From: Parasitella parasitica
Taxonomy: Eukaryota > Mucoromycota > Mucoromycetes > Mucorales > Mucoraceae
NCBI GenBank assembly: GCA_025201805.1
Contig: MU619268.1
Location: forward strand, 105,108-127,981
Reading direction: 5' to 3'
Length of the DNA stretch: 22,874 bases
This document shows, in pieces, positions 9,994 through 20,044 of this stretch. The notes beneath the pieces were generated by a model, which did not search any database, was not told the origin of the DNA, and saw only the letters and a list, made by a program, of their open reading frames with translations. Positions within the stretch are counted from its first letter, which is position 1. The number at the start of each line of letters is the position of its first letter. The translations under genes were made by a program, and so were the position numbers.

Positions 9994-11230
9994 ATGGCAT
10001 CTGCGCATTTACGACAAGAAGTCTTGGATAAATTATATAAAATTCTTAAAGATCCATTAACTTATGGAGATAGGAACCTGCTGCATCTTGTAAACGAACC
10101 TAAAGATGGGCTTGTATCTGTCAGATTAGTTCATAGTATGACCCACTTACTCGACCCTTATCCAGTAAAATATGTTGAGCATTGCTTACAGCACGATTCT
10201 GAGCAACGTTTTAGACTGAGCATTGATTTTACTAGAGTGGGACTCAAGGACAACGCACAGTATTATGAAACAAATGCACTAGGGTTTATAGAAGAGGACC
10301 TGGAGGATGTAGATACAACTATACCCCAAGAAGTTCGACCTGTTATTTACGACAATGGTAGATTCTACATTGACGAGGAACACACTCGACTACATAGGGC
10401 TTCAAACAAGCAATTTTTCGAATATGATAGAGTTGATGTAACGCCAATTGGTAAGTTACGTTCTGTAAACATGTATGAGTAAGTCTCTTTCATTATATAA
10501 TTGAATTCGAGCATTTGCCTAAGCGTCTGCATCCTGTAGGAGACTATCATGTTATAACTGTGGTAGAAGCGGACACCATGTTCGAGATTGTATTCAGCCG
10601 ATAGACTACAATCGGATCAAAAGACAAACGGACAGATTATTTAAAAGTGTGGAAAGGGACTCCATGCAACCTGGTTTACTATCGCAACGTGTGAAGGAAG
10701 CTCTAGACATGTCAGAAGGAGACGAGCCTCCGTACTATAGTAAAATGAGGCGTTACGGATACCCGCCAGGTTATTTAACACATTCTAGTAAAACAAATGA
10801 CACTGAGATGCCTTTGTTGAAGGTGTACGATGGCCAATATGTGATACATACAAAAGATCAAGGAAAAAATGAGCAAACCCACTCTATTCGTTCCGTTGAG
10901 TATCCTGGACTGTATACCCACATTATACCAGAGCAGTCCGAGAGAGAGCGCAATCCTGATCCACCCACTGATGAGCAGATGCACACTATCCAACAGCAAT
11001 GGAATGAATATTATCACTACTATTATTTACAAAATTACCAGCATACTTATTACGCCTCAGAACCGTTGCCCCCAGGAGTCGAACACGAGGCAAATACCAC
11101 AAATACGCAAGCTTTTTTAATAGAAAACTCGATAAACCCCATTGATCTCACCGTACTAGGCAATGATAATGATAATGGTAATGATGATCAAAGTGTTGAT
11201 ATGGATATATCCTCCGGGGACGAAGGCTAA
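9994..11230 (+). CDS. ZCCHC8: ZCCHC8-like zinc-knuckle and PSP-domain protein, 391 aa, 2 exons
   Basis: Exons 9994-10478 and 10540-11230 (1176 nt) are joined across a 61-nt intron with a perfect GTAAGT donor. A nearer GTAAG at 10451 gives the wrong frame. The CCHC knuckle CYNCGRSGHHVRDC spans residues 166-179 (C-x2-C-x4-H-x4-C). A proline-rich PSP domain follows at about 205-245, with PGLLSQRVKEAL and MRRYGYPPGYL. This order and spacing match metazoan ZCCHC8, the scaffold of the nuclear exosome targeting (NEXT) complex, which links the Mtr4 helicase and an RNA-binding partner to exosome decay of nuclear transcripts. The C-terminus is Gln/Tyr/Asn-rich and ends acidic. The GTG at 9964 is not a plausible start; the ATG at 9994 is. 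An AATAAA lies at 11272-11277. The role is inferred from domains; other PSP proteins (SF3B2-like) lack this knuckle arrangement. Confidence 0.86.
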
Positions 11231-11553
11231 AAAGTAACTTTCACGTCTTTGTGAATATACCAAGTAAATACAATAAAGCCTAATTCATGTTTCAATCTTT
11301 CATTTGTTTTGCCCATTTTCTTCTGGTTTCGAGAGGTTGCAAAATAGGCTCCTTCCATTTGGTGATCCCATTACTGTTCCCCCATGTTCAAGTAGCTAAT
11401 GAAGTTTGGAAGCGTGCTACTGAAACATCAAACCAGGCGAAAGCTACAAGTCACTGTATCCTGGTATGTTCCACTGGAATTGTATCTTGGATTATTTTCC
11501 GTTTTCTTTCGTTCCCCCCCCCCCTACACCATCATTAAACGATTTGTAATTCA
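11231..11553. other. Intergenic: 3' end of the ZCCHC8-like gene and promoter of the M28 peptidase
   Basis: About 320 bp between tandem genes. It contains an AATAAA at 11272-11277 fitting 3' end formation of the upstream gene, and a C11 run at 11514-11524 about 30 bp before the peptidase ATG. Open frames across it (for example 11287-11538) look non-coding. Confidence 0.6.
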
Positions 11554-11925
11554 ATGGTATCTACTGACAGATATTCTGCCATTCCCCGGGAAGAGCCTGA
11601 TCAGGATTCAGAAACTGGATCAACGGCTCATCGGCTTACTTCAGAACAAGCTTCAACCTCACAAAATACGAGTTGGCATGCAAAATTAAAGAAATGGTGG
11701 ACGCAGCATTGTGGAAGTACCAATTCAGAAACTGCACCATTTATCAACAAAAATCGCATGACTTTGGAAGCTCCCAGAAAAAGTGTATTACGAATTGGTA
11801 TTGAAATCATTGTTATCGTAGGTATATTTGCATTGGTTGCCATGGTTATTTTGTTGTCAATGGGTACTTTGGACAATCCCTCAGGTTGGTTGCGTCTTGG
11901 CTCTGCATTAACATAGCATGAATTG

Positions 11926-11982
<57 letters not shown>

Positions 11983-14154
11983 GGTTTCCCCACTAGAAAA
12001 CTATCTGAAGCCGAGCAAATGATGATTGATCTTCCATCTGCCAAGAGACTAAAAAGCTACCTGAGAAATTATACATCTGAACCTCATTTAGCGGGGACAA
12101 AATCAGACAAAAGACAAGCAGAATGGACGCGTGAAAAGTTCAATGAGTTTGGCATCCCCAATGCAAAGATTGAGACATACTGGCCTTTATTGAATTATCC
12201 TATTTCACACCGCTTGGCAATTGTATCTGGGCCTGAGTATCTCCGCTACAATGCTTCATTGAAAGAGGATTCTGTTGAAGAGGATAAATCAACCGAGAAT
12301 CCAGACATTGTCCCTTCATTTCATGGTAAGTGCAGGATTTGCATCATGCGGACATAATTTGAGTTGTTTTTATAGGTTTCTCAAAGAATGGCACTGCAAA
12401 AGGGCCTGTGATTTACGCAAATTATGGCCGTTTGGAGGATTTCCAGTTCCTAGTGGATCAAGGCGTTCAGGTAAACGGAACAATTGCCCTGGTGAGATAC
12501 GGCGCCACTATGCGTGGCCTCAAGATACGAGCAGCAGAGCAATACGGATGCGTAGGCGTTTTGATTTACTCCGACCCCATTGATGACGGACCTATTGACA
12601 AAGATTCGACATTGAATCCACCAGAATCGTATCCAGATGGTCCATGGAGATCTGCTTCGTCTGTGCAACGTGGGTCAGTCCAATACTTGCCTTTCTACCC
12701 TGGTGATCCACTTACACCAGGCTATGCCGCAACTGAAAACGCTACTCGAATTAGCATGAAAGACTCTGTTGTCATGCCAAAGATCCCTTCTTTGCCATTA
12801 TCTTGGAAAGACGCTCTGCCTCTATTGAAAGCGACAGAAGGTCGAGGTGTGTTTGGTGAATTCGATTGGGCTGGTGGGTTGGAACAAGTTGATTACTTTA
12901 GTGGACCTAGTGAAGGCATGGTTGAACTGGAAAACATTGTGGATTACAAGGTTACGCCTGTTTGGAATGTTATTGGCCGTATTGAGGGTTCTGTTGAGCC
13001 TCACAGATCCATCATCTTGGGCAATCATCGAGATGCTTGGGTTTTTGGTGCTGTGGATCCGTCGTCTGGATCTGCTGCTCTTGTAAGTTGAATTGCGGGG
13101 AAGCATTAGTTATTAATACTAAGTACAATTGCAGTTGGAAATCGCCCGTGTACTTGGCCAAATGTTGCAAACAGGCTGGAGGCCAAAACGAACAATTATT
13201 CTTGCTTCCTGGGACGCTGAAGAATATGGCTTAATTGGCTCAACAGAATGGGTAGAAGATCATAAAGAATGGCTAGCAAAGGAAGCAGCTGTGTATATCA
13301 ACTGTGATGTTGCTGTAGCTGGACCCAATTTCGAGCCAGGCGCTTCTCCATCTCTGAATCAAATTTTGTATGAAGTGACAAGTATGGTAAAAGACCCTCT
13401 AACTGGAAAATCTGTTTATGAAGCATGGGGAGAAAGGAACAATGCGACTGGTATACCCTCAGTCAAACCACCGGTAGGTGTTCTTGGCTCCGGCTCCGAC
13501 TTTACTGCGTTTTTGGACCATTTAGGTGTAGCTAGCATTGACATGACCTTTAATGGTGATTATGGAGTGTATCATAGTGTCTATGACACATTCCACTGGA
13601 TGGAAAAGTATGGCGACCCAGACTTCCTTTACCACCAAACGATTGTCAAGATATGGGGTCTACTAGCTCTTCGTTTAGCCGATGATCTTATCCTCCCTAT
13701 TCATCCTTTTGAATATGCCAATGAGCTACAAAAATATGTCCATCAACTACACATTCATTCGTCACCGCATACTTTCCCTGCGCTCAAAAAATCAGTGAAT
13801 GCTTTGATCAAGGTTGCTAATACATTCGAAACCAATCTTGTACAGATTCAAAAGAAGCTTAGAAAGTTTGGCGGTGATGAGAGCCAGAAAATGTCTGCCA
13901 AATGGGCCAAGAGAGTAGAGAAAATGAACGAGAGGCTGACTGCATTCGAACGAGGGTTTATAGACCCTGAGGGCATGAAAGACAGAGAATGGTACAAACA
14001 CACTGTGTATGCCCCTGGACTTTGGACTGGCTACGCGGGCCAGGTTTTCCCTGCCATTTCGGAAGCCTTTGACTCAAAAAATATGCATTTAGCCCGCCAT
14101 GCTGAGGGCAGAGCCGTCAAATCCATGCAAAGAGCGCAAGAAGCCCTGCTTTAA
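11554..14154 (+). CDS. Type II membrane M28 metallopeptidase (glutamate carboxypeptidase II / Vps70 / transferrin-receptor family), 799 aa, 4 exons
   Basis: Exons 11554-11884, 11984-12325, 12376-13082 and 13135-14154 (2400 nt). A short cytoplasmic N-terminus is followed by one transmembrane helix at about 80-103. A protease-associated (PA) domain lies in the third exon, around residues 225-320. The M28 catalytic core follows, then a C-terminal helical dimerisation domain with KYVHQLHIHS. All zinc ligands of human GCPII have counterparts: His442 (NHRDAW), Asp452 (DPSSGSA), Glu490 (WDAEEYG), Asp518 (YINCD), His607 (YHSVYDT). Glu489 matches the catalytic base and Tyr606 the active-site Tyr. So it should be an active zinc peptidase facing the secretory or vacuolar lumen or the cell surface. 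The arginine pair that binds acidic substrates in human GCPII (SGRARY) is replaced by ASIDMT, so glutamate specificity is doubtful. Fungal relatives include yeast Vps70 and Tre1/2. Intron 1 is unusual (see A55 tract). Confidence 0.92.
11926..11980. repeat. A55 homopolymer next to the 3' splice site of peptidase intron 1
   Basis: Fifty-five A on the sense strand fill the end of the 99-nt intron 11885-11983, between a branch-point-like CATTAAC (about 11906-11912) and the acceptor TAG. A pyrimidine tract would normally be expected there. The donor is the weak GTTGGT. If the intron is retained, translation stops at 11914-11916, after the transmembrane helix. Confidence 0.9.
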
Positions 14155-14210
14155 CATTGGGGTTTTATTATTATTGTATCTAAATTGTACCAACAAGACC
14201 TATTTTTATC
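14155..14210. terminator. 56-bp convergent intergenic region with a poly(A) signal
   Basis: The stop codons of the plus-strand peptidase and the minus-strand GPCR are separated by only 56 bp. On the minus strand an AATAAA (plus coordinates 14164-14169) lies about 42 nt after the GPCR stop. The two 3' UTRs must overlap or end within each other's coding sequence. Confidence 0.7.
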
Positions 14211-17200
14211 TCACATGTGTGCAATTTCGTTTGCAAACTCGATCTGCTGTTTCAGCTGTTCCCGTAAATCCCACGATTCTGAAATGACGGTGAATCGAGT
14301 CAAGTCGTCATCTGTATTGCCATCTTGCCAATTTGATATAATGTCGATTGTCGTATAACAATAAAAGAATCCCTCTTGCTGATCCAATGACAAATCAGAA
14401 TTTTGCCTCATATCTGGGGATCTCTTGTCTGATTCGAATTGAGACAGTTGCGATTGCATGGAATCGTGCTTATTAAAATCGTCTAGATCGACAATGTTTT
14501 GATTTGAAGACGTCAACCCATAAAACAGCTCATTCAGATACATCGGTTGGTCGCCTTGCGAATCAAGAGACTTGCTATGCTGCTTCTGTTTTTTCTTGCT
14601 CAATCTGTCTGCTGCTTTAGACATGACAGGATTATCTGTGATAGATGCGGGCATTTCTGGCTTTTCTCGTAACGTGCTACTGGATAACATAGCTGGTTTC
14701 TTATATTGGTTGCGTGGCCTAGGCGACAGCTCTTGTGGATACAAAGACAATGCAGGCTTAGGCTTGGCAGTCTCCATGTTCATCATGGAGATTTGCTCAT
14801 TTTGATATGAATCGCCCGTTAGCTTTTGCCCTGCGTGGCCAAGTGAATCGAATTTAGAGACAGCAGCGATATGGTTACTGGTCTCTGCGCCGCTCCCACT
14901 ATCTGCATCCTGGGCTGTCGATTCTAAATTGAGTGGTGATACAGGCCTATTGTATTTTCCTTTTGAATTTGTCAATCTAGACCAGCTAAATGACATGGAT
15001 CTTCCTCGGTTCAGCATTTTGCTCAATCCTATGCTTGATGTTAATTTATGGGAAAAAGCAGCTCGTCCAGACTCTATATCAAGTTCGGACGAAGCTGTGC
15101 TGCTTGAAGCTTTCGGTTTTGTATGTAAACGGCTTCTTTGTAAAGTTGCAATGTTGATAGATGATGCTTTTCGTACCGGGATGTTTGGTGTTATTCGCTC
15201 CTCGACGCTTTTGGCATAGCGAAAACTACTTTTTCTACGAAAATACATACGTTGTTTTCTTGCCGCAGAAGACCCCTCTTGTTGGGATCTGTCTATATCC
15301 ACAGAGTGCGTTGAACTAGTCCCAGGCTGTGCATATTGGGAGGATATTTTGGATAACGGTGGGACACTTTGCAAATCGACATCTGGATGAAAGCTGATCG
15401 AGTCATTTCTACCAGGAAATTTTGGCAAATCCGCATCTGAGCCGTCTGTGAAATCTCGGAACATGCGGCTGGGACCATCTTGTCTAGCACCACTTTCTTC
15501 TAATAAACCGTTGTCGCTGTATTCGTCATCAGAATCTTTATGAATTTCGACCTTTTTCACTCTGAATATGTTGACGAGCATCCAATGTATCATTTTTGCA
15601 GCTCTAGGATTCCTGTAAGGCACAAGAGTTTCAACTAGCTCTGTGTGCTTCAAGTATCTGTGCTGGTGATTGTACGAATTCTTTTTGTCCATCGTCACAT
15701 CCAAGTCAGCTGCATTGTCGGCACGATGCATAGGAATCGTTTTTGATTTCTTGCTTCTGCCGTATCTAAAGCGATGATTTGTAGCAATAAGATTTTCTGC
15801 ATTTTCCTCATTTGGTATATAGGTATTCCCATTGACTGATGTAGCATTCAAGACGCTATAACACTTTTCAGCCCGAGACGAGTCGTATTCTGATTTAGAA
15901 TGCACCGTTTCGATTGTAATTGTAGGCAGTTCAGGCTTGTATAAAAGAAACTTTGATTGGAATTGCGTGGGGTCAATAGTATTATGCTCAAGCGGGTCTA
16001 GCAATGATCGCTCAATAACCTTTGTGCTGTTTTCCTCTCTTACTTCAAAGTCATGGCTGAAATATCTGTTTCTTACGTCTTGAACGTACTCCGGGGTTCG
16101 ATCTATAACATCAGATACAGGGACAATTTTGAGTCTTTTAGGGTATAGAGATTCAGTTTGCACATCCGGATCGATTCCAGGCTTGAAGTTTATACTGTAA
16201 TAATCATGTACGTATCTCTGTTTGATTTTATCCATCAATTCTTTAACTACTGCCCTAATTGCAGGATCAGTAAAGTAGATGCAACTTATCATAAAACCTG
16301 AATTCGAGCTTGTTTAGATATGTAAACTCCCCCGCCCTCCCCTCCCCTCCCCCCCATTTATAAAGTTACATTTGATATTTACCTAATAAGCAGGAAAAAG
16401 CACGATCAAGCGCATAAACTATAAACGGAACTTGAGCTGATTGAGTTGCTGCTATCTCAATTCCAATTCCCCAAGACTTGGATATCAGTGGAACTAGTTC
16501 ATTGCAAAGAGAAAGGAAAAAAAAAATGATCATAAAATTAGAGAAATCTACGCTTTACTATATATGTCTACTCTATAGATTGTACAATACCCAAGGGATA
16601 ACAGAGGCATCTTCGAGCAATTTTCTGAAAAACATCCGTGTTGTTGACTGAATATTTTCTTATGATTGCCATTGTATGTAAATCCTTCTGATTTCTCCTA
16701 GTAAACATATCTAGTGCTCCATTAAAGTTCTCTTGCTTTTTCACAACGAATCTAATCGAAATTGCAGCACACAGAGCCGCAAACACCGATGAGAACATGA
16801 GCCAAGAATAATACCACATCTAAGCTCACAGAATTAGAACATGGATATAACATAAAATTACGTATAGTACCCAATTAAATATATTGTTGATTCTACCGCT
16901 GAAATAATAATGATACCTGTCAATATAGAGTTGAGAATCCGAGAGAAATAACAGCATATATACGAATTTTTACCAGCATGAAGCTACTTCTCGTTTGTTC
17001 TTCGGCCCTTTTGGGGTGCCAACATACGATGGAATAACAGCTACCAAAATACCAGACAATACAACAACCAAATAGTATAACAGTTCAATTTTGATAGATC
17101 TCGATACTTTGAGAACAAATATCATGACTAGGTTCAACCCAACCATAGCCAAGCACATACAAGTCATTGTATCTGTGCATATTAGTAAATACGCGATTAC

Positions 17201-17476
17201 TCGACACGAAAACGATTGACTTGAAATATCATCCGTCACCAGTTGGCAAGCACAATATATCATATTGAAGATTACAGCAATCGCGATCATACGTAAAGAC
17301 AACCGATTGACCACGATAGGACGATACCAAGTCATAAATGTATGTAGTATCAGCACACAGCTATTCGAAATGAATGAAATGGCTGCCGATACTTCTCCAG
17401 CTACTATTAATCCAAGCCATTGAGAGGCGCTAAAATTCCATTGATTTTCTGCCATTGACCCAATAGTGAAAGACAT
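14211..17476 (-). CDS. Seven-transmembrane GPCR with a long cytoplasmic tail, 991 aa, 5 exons
   Basis: Exons on the minus strand: 17476-16974, 16916-16871 (46 nt), 16819-16591, 16493-16383, 16297-14211 (2976 nt); introns 51-97 nt. Seven hydrophobic helices are visible: TM1 near SQWLGLIVAGEVSAAISF, TM2 LRMIAIAVIFNMIYC, TM3 TMTCMCLAMVGLNLVMIF, TM4 ELLYYLVVVLSGILVAVI, TM5 YYSWLMFSSVFAALCAA, TM6 CYPLVPLISKSWGIGIEI, TM7 VPFIVYALDRAFSCLLGF. TM7 is completed only after joining exons 4 and 5. An extracellular Cys-Trp (CWYHYYF) precedes TM5 and could disulphide-bond to the Cys before TM3. The N-terminus has NFS, a possible N-glycosylation site. Residues about 300-991 form a Ser/Asp/Gln-rich, largely disordered intracellular tail. 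The layout resembles fungal cAMP-receptor-like/nutrient-sensing GPCRs; the ligand is unknown. There are two possible ATGs, codons 1 and 8. It is convergent with the peptidase. Confidence 0.87.
16329..16355 (-). repeat. G-quadruplex motif in GPCR intron 4
   Basis: On the sense strand the tract reads G6-A-G4-A-G4-A-G3-C, then five G: five G-runs of three or more with one-base loops, inside the 85-nt intron 16382-16298. This satisfies the standard G3+N1-7 quadruplex pattern with very short loops, which are the most stable kind. Confidence 0.85.
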
Positions 17477-17493
17477 TTTTTTTTTTTTTTTTT
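17477..17493 (-). promoter_or_regulatory. A17 leader directly before the GPCR ATG
   Basis: Seventeen T on the plus strand (17477-17493) give an A17 run in the GPCR mRNA that abuts the start codon. An in-frame TGA lies upstream near 17552-17554 with no ATG in between, which supports translation starting at or after this ATG. Poly(A) leaders of this kind can bind poly(A)-binding protein in yeasts. Confidence 0.75.
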
Positions 17494-17766
17494 GTCCCGG
17501 AATAATAAGTAAAATTTGACGCTTTATTGTAATAATGGCTGATCTGGCATGTCATTGTATGTTGTCCGAGTATAGAAATGAATGCGTCAAAATTAGCTAG
17601 CATCATAACTCAGAATTGCGACAATTATTGTTGGCTTAGTTCAAACCAAGGGTTTATCAGCCTATTACCGCTTACACCTCTTTTTAAACAACCACTTTTT
17701 TTAAACTCTCTGTTATCATCATTATACATACATATCAATTAGAAGGTGCAGTGCTTCCAACAAGCA
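17494..17766. other. Upstream region of the GPCR, no gene seen
   Basis: About 270 bp between the GPCR start and the transposase relic. It presumably holds the GPCR promoter. It is AT-rich with no recognised element. I compared it with the DNA right of the relic for terminal inverted repeats of the transposon and found no convincing pair. Confidence 0.5.
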
Positions 17767-18312
17767 ATGTCGTACGAGGTCAGAAATGATGTTACGGGAT
17801 ATTCAATTCTTTACATTTTTACTGCGAGTGCCATATTTTTATTTGAAGATGGGCATGGAAATGTCGTTGATGAGAATAGTGGTTCTAAGCCTATGCAATA
17901 TATTGGTGATCAGGATGGATTTGTTGTCGAGGCGAGTGCGACTCGTAGTGAATACTTGAGAAATGCAGCCTCCAATGAGTCTTCCTCTGATGTCCCAATA
18001 TCGCAATATTGCCCAGGATAAGCTTCGATTTTTTTGATTCAAAGATGGAAAAGTGTATGAGCGCTTCAGCTGCTCTACTGAGATGGGTTGAGCAATGTAA
18101 TTTGCATCCTGATATTATTTTTGAGACTTATAAACAAGTTGGTCGTAAATGTATCTAGAGCAAAGAACATTAAATGGCTGTTGTCAACTTTATTGATGCT
18201 AATCCCTCTGCTGCTGCTGCTGTTGAATTGACCAAGCATTTGGTGAAGCGATTCCAAGATCTCACAGTTTCACGTAGCATTGAAAAAGTTGGAATGGTAG
18301 AAATCACAATAA
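17767..18312 (+). pseudogene. Decayed Tc1/mariner-type transposase, N-terminal part
   Basis: An N-terminal segment opens at ATG 17767 and ends at TAA 18019-18021. An overlapping shifted frame carries AQDKLRFF. The next frame gives KCMSASAALLRWVEQCNL and PDIIFETYKQVGRKCI, then TAG (18156-18158) and TAA (18171-18173). It resumes in the same frame with NFIDANPSAAAAVELTKHLV and KRFQDLTVSRS before similarity fades near 18310. The order fits the helix-turn-helix DNA-binding region of the transposases abundant in Mucorales genomes; that family match is from memory of the pattern, not a search. The DDE catalytic half is not recognisable downstream. At least one frameshift and two internal stops make it non-functional. 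Confidence 0.7.
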
Positions 18313-19121
18313 TTAATCCTGGGGTGATGCATTTTTTGAATTATTCTTGGTTAATCTTGATCTTATAATTGTTAATAGCTATCATATAGCATAAGTCGAC
18401 CATCAACAAACATATCAAAGAAAATTTAAATGGTCGTTGTCCTGCTCGGTAAGTACGAACACCTCTCCTTTGCTGGTAGGCAAATGATTCTCCATGTCTT
18501 GAACGGAATCAGCTTGTACAACACCCCGCCCCCCCCCCAAGAGGTCTTTGGTTCCTTCTTTTACAGAAACTTCTTCAGTGGACTATGTATTTTCTGAAGT
18601 TAAATGTTTCTACAGAACCAACATAATTCAAGCAATCAGTTTTATATGATGGTACCGTAAAATAACAGGTGCCCCATCCAAGATAACGCCATGCATCATG
18701 AAGTTAGCGACTGTTGAGAGAGTAACAGATCTATCCCTGAAGCAAAAGCCGGGAGTATTCCAATTGTATTTATTGCGATAAAAAAAGTTTTTGTACGTAT
18801 ATCCTTTGTACAACGCTCATTGATAGCTACAACTACGTTTGTACCTACACAGGTACTTGCGGGAGGTATGATTTGCAGTTATTTTTTTTTTTTAGTAAAT
18901 CCAAAAAGAAAATCAGCAACAAACACTCATCCTTTATAGAACCTCCACTTGCTAACTATTAGGAATAATAATGTCCCCGGATACGATGTTTATTGCTGTA
19001 CAGATGAAGAATAATAAAATATAATATGTAAAACCACGTATTTTGTTAAAAGAAAGAAATACAAACGTTATAAGATCAAACTTTGGGGTCCTTTTTTAAT
19101 AAACAAAATCATCTAGTTATA
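18313..19121. other. Spacer between the transposase relic and the co-regulator gene
   Basis: About 800 bp without a supported gene. It contains a C10 run at 18529-18538 and a T run near 18882-18893. Short minus-strand frames (for example 18628-18813) look protein-like in places but have no recognisable motif. Some of it may be unrecognisable remains of the transposon. The right end holds the 3' UTR of the minus-strand co-regulator gene. Confidence 0.5.
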
Positions 19122-20013
19122 TTATTGCTTCCTTGCCGCTGGCCCTGCAGTTCGCTTTTTCGTCACTGGCGATTTCACATCACTTGCTGTACTGTTTCTT
19201 TTACCTAATGCCCAAAATTTTAGTACCCTCCACCGCTCTTAATTAGCAAGCAAACATACGTGAAACTGGGCTTTGTGCAGGAAACTGATTAGGGTATGCT
19301 GGTTGTTGTGGAGGTTGTGGTTGCGATTGGGCATGTAATTGTTGCTGTTGTATGTGTTGTTGGGCCTGCTGCTGCTGCTGCTGTAGTTGTAGTTGTTGCT
19401 GGTATGCCATCTGATGTCCTGGAGTGAGTGGACCTTGTTGCTGCTGTAATTGCATTTGCTGTTGACGCTGCTGCTGCTGATGGAATTGGAATGCAGCTTG
19501 CTGTTGTTGCTGTCTTAAAGCAGCTTGTTGCTGCAATGGTGTGAATGGTTGGTGCGGACGACCAGTCTGTGTTTTTACAATCGGGGAATTAGAAGCAGCG
19601 GCAGCAGCAGCGGCAGCAGCAGTAGTAGAGGCAACAGTGGCCATTCCACTGACAATTGGAGTGTCTATTGGATGAGGTTTCATATCTGTCCTTACAAATA
19701 TGAATAATCTGAACCTTGCTACTAATCGCCAGCTATTGAGACAAACCTTCACTATCATTTTTCATCATCAATCGAGGCTGTTTATCGAAAGCAACAGCTC
19801 CCAGACTCTCTATCAAATTGAAGCATACACAATGAATTACATTCTTCTTTTATAAGATTTCCCATCTACCTCTTGCTGAAGAGCCCGACACTATAGAGTG
19901 GAATACAACCTCACTAGTTCTAAGCGCTATATCCGCAATCTGAACAAAAATTCCATTGCCATATATAAAAAAGGGAGGAAGTAGCTATATATATCAGACA
20001 TTTAGGTGGCAAG

Positions 20014-20044
<31 letters not shown>

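Noticed and set aside
10451-10539. Use of the GTAAG donor at 10451 in the zinc-knuckle gene
   Set aside because: It leaves phase 1, which with the TGTAG acceptor puts the CCHC knuckle out of frame; the GTAAGT at 10479 keeps it in frame.
14572-15219. Plus-strand ORFs opposite the GPCR tail
   Set aside because: They are shadows of the 2.1-kb minus-strand exon, whose frame continues the receptor across a good splice junction.
17494-19060. Terminal inverted repeats around the transposase relic
   Set aside because: GTCCCGGAATAAT near 17494 and GTCCCCGGATACG near 18973 look alike but are in the same orientation and imperfect, so they do not define element ends.
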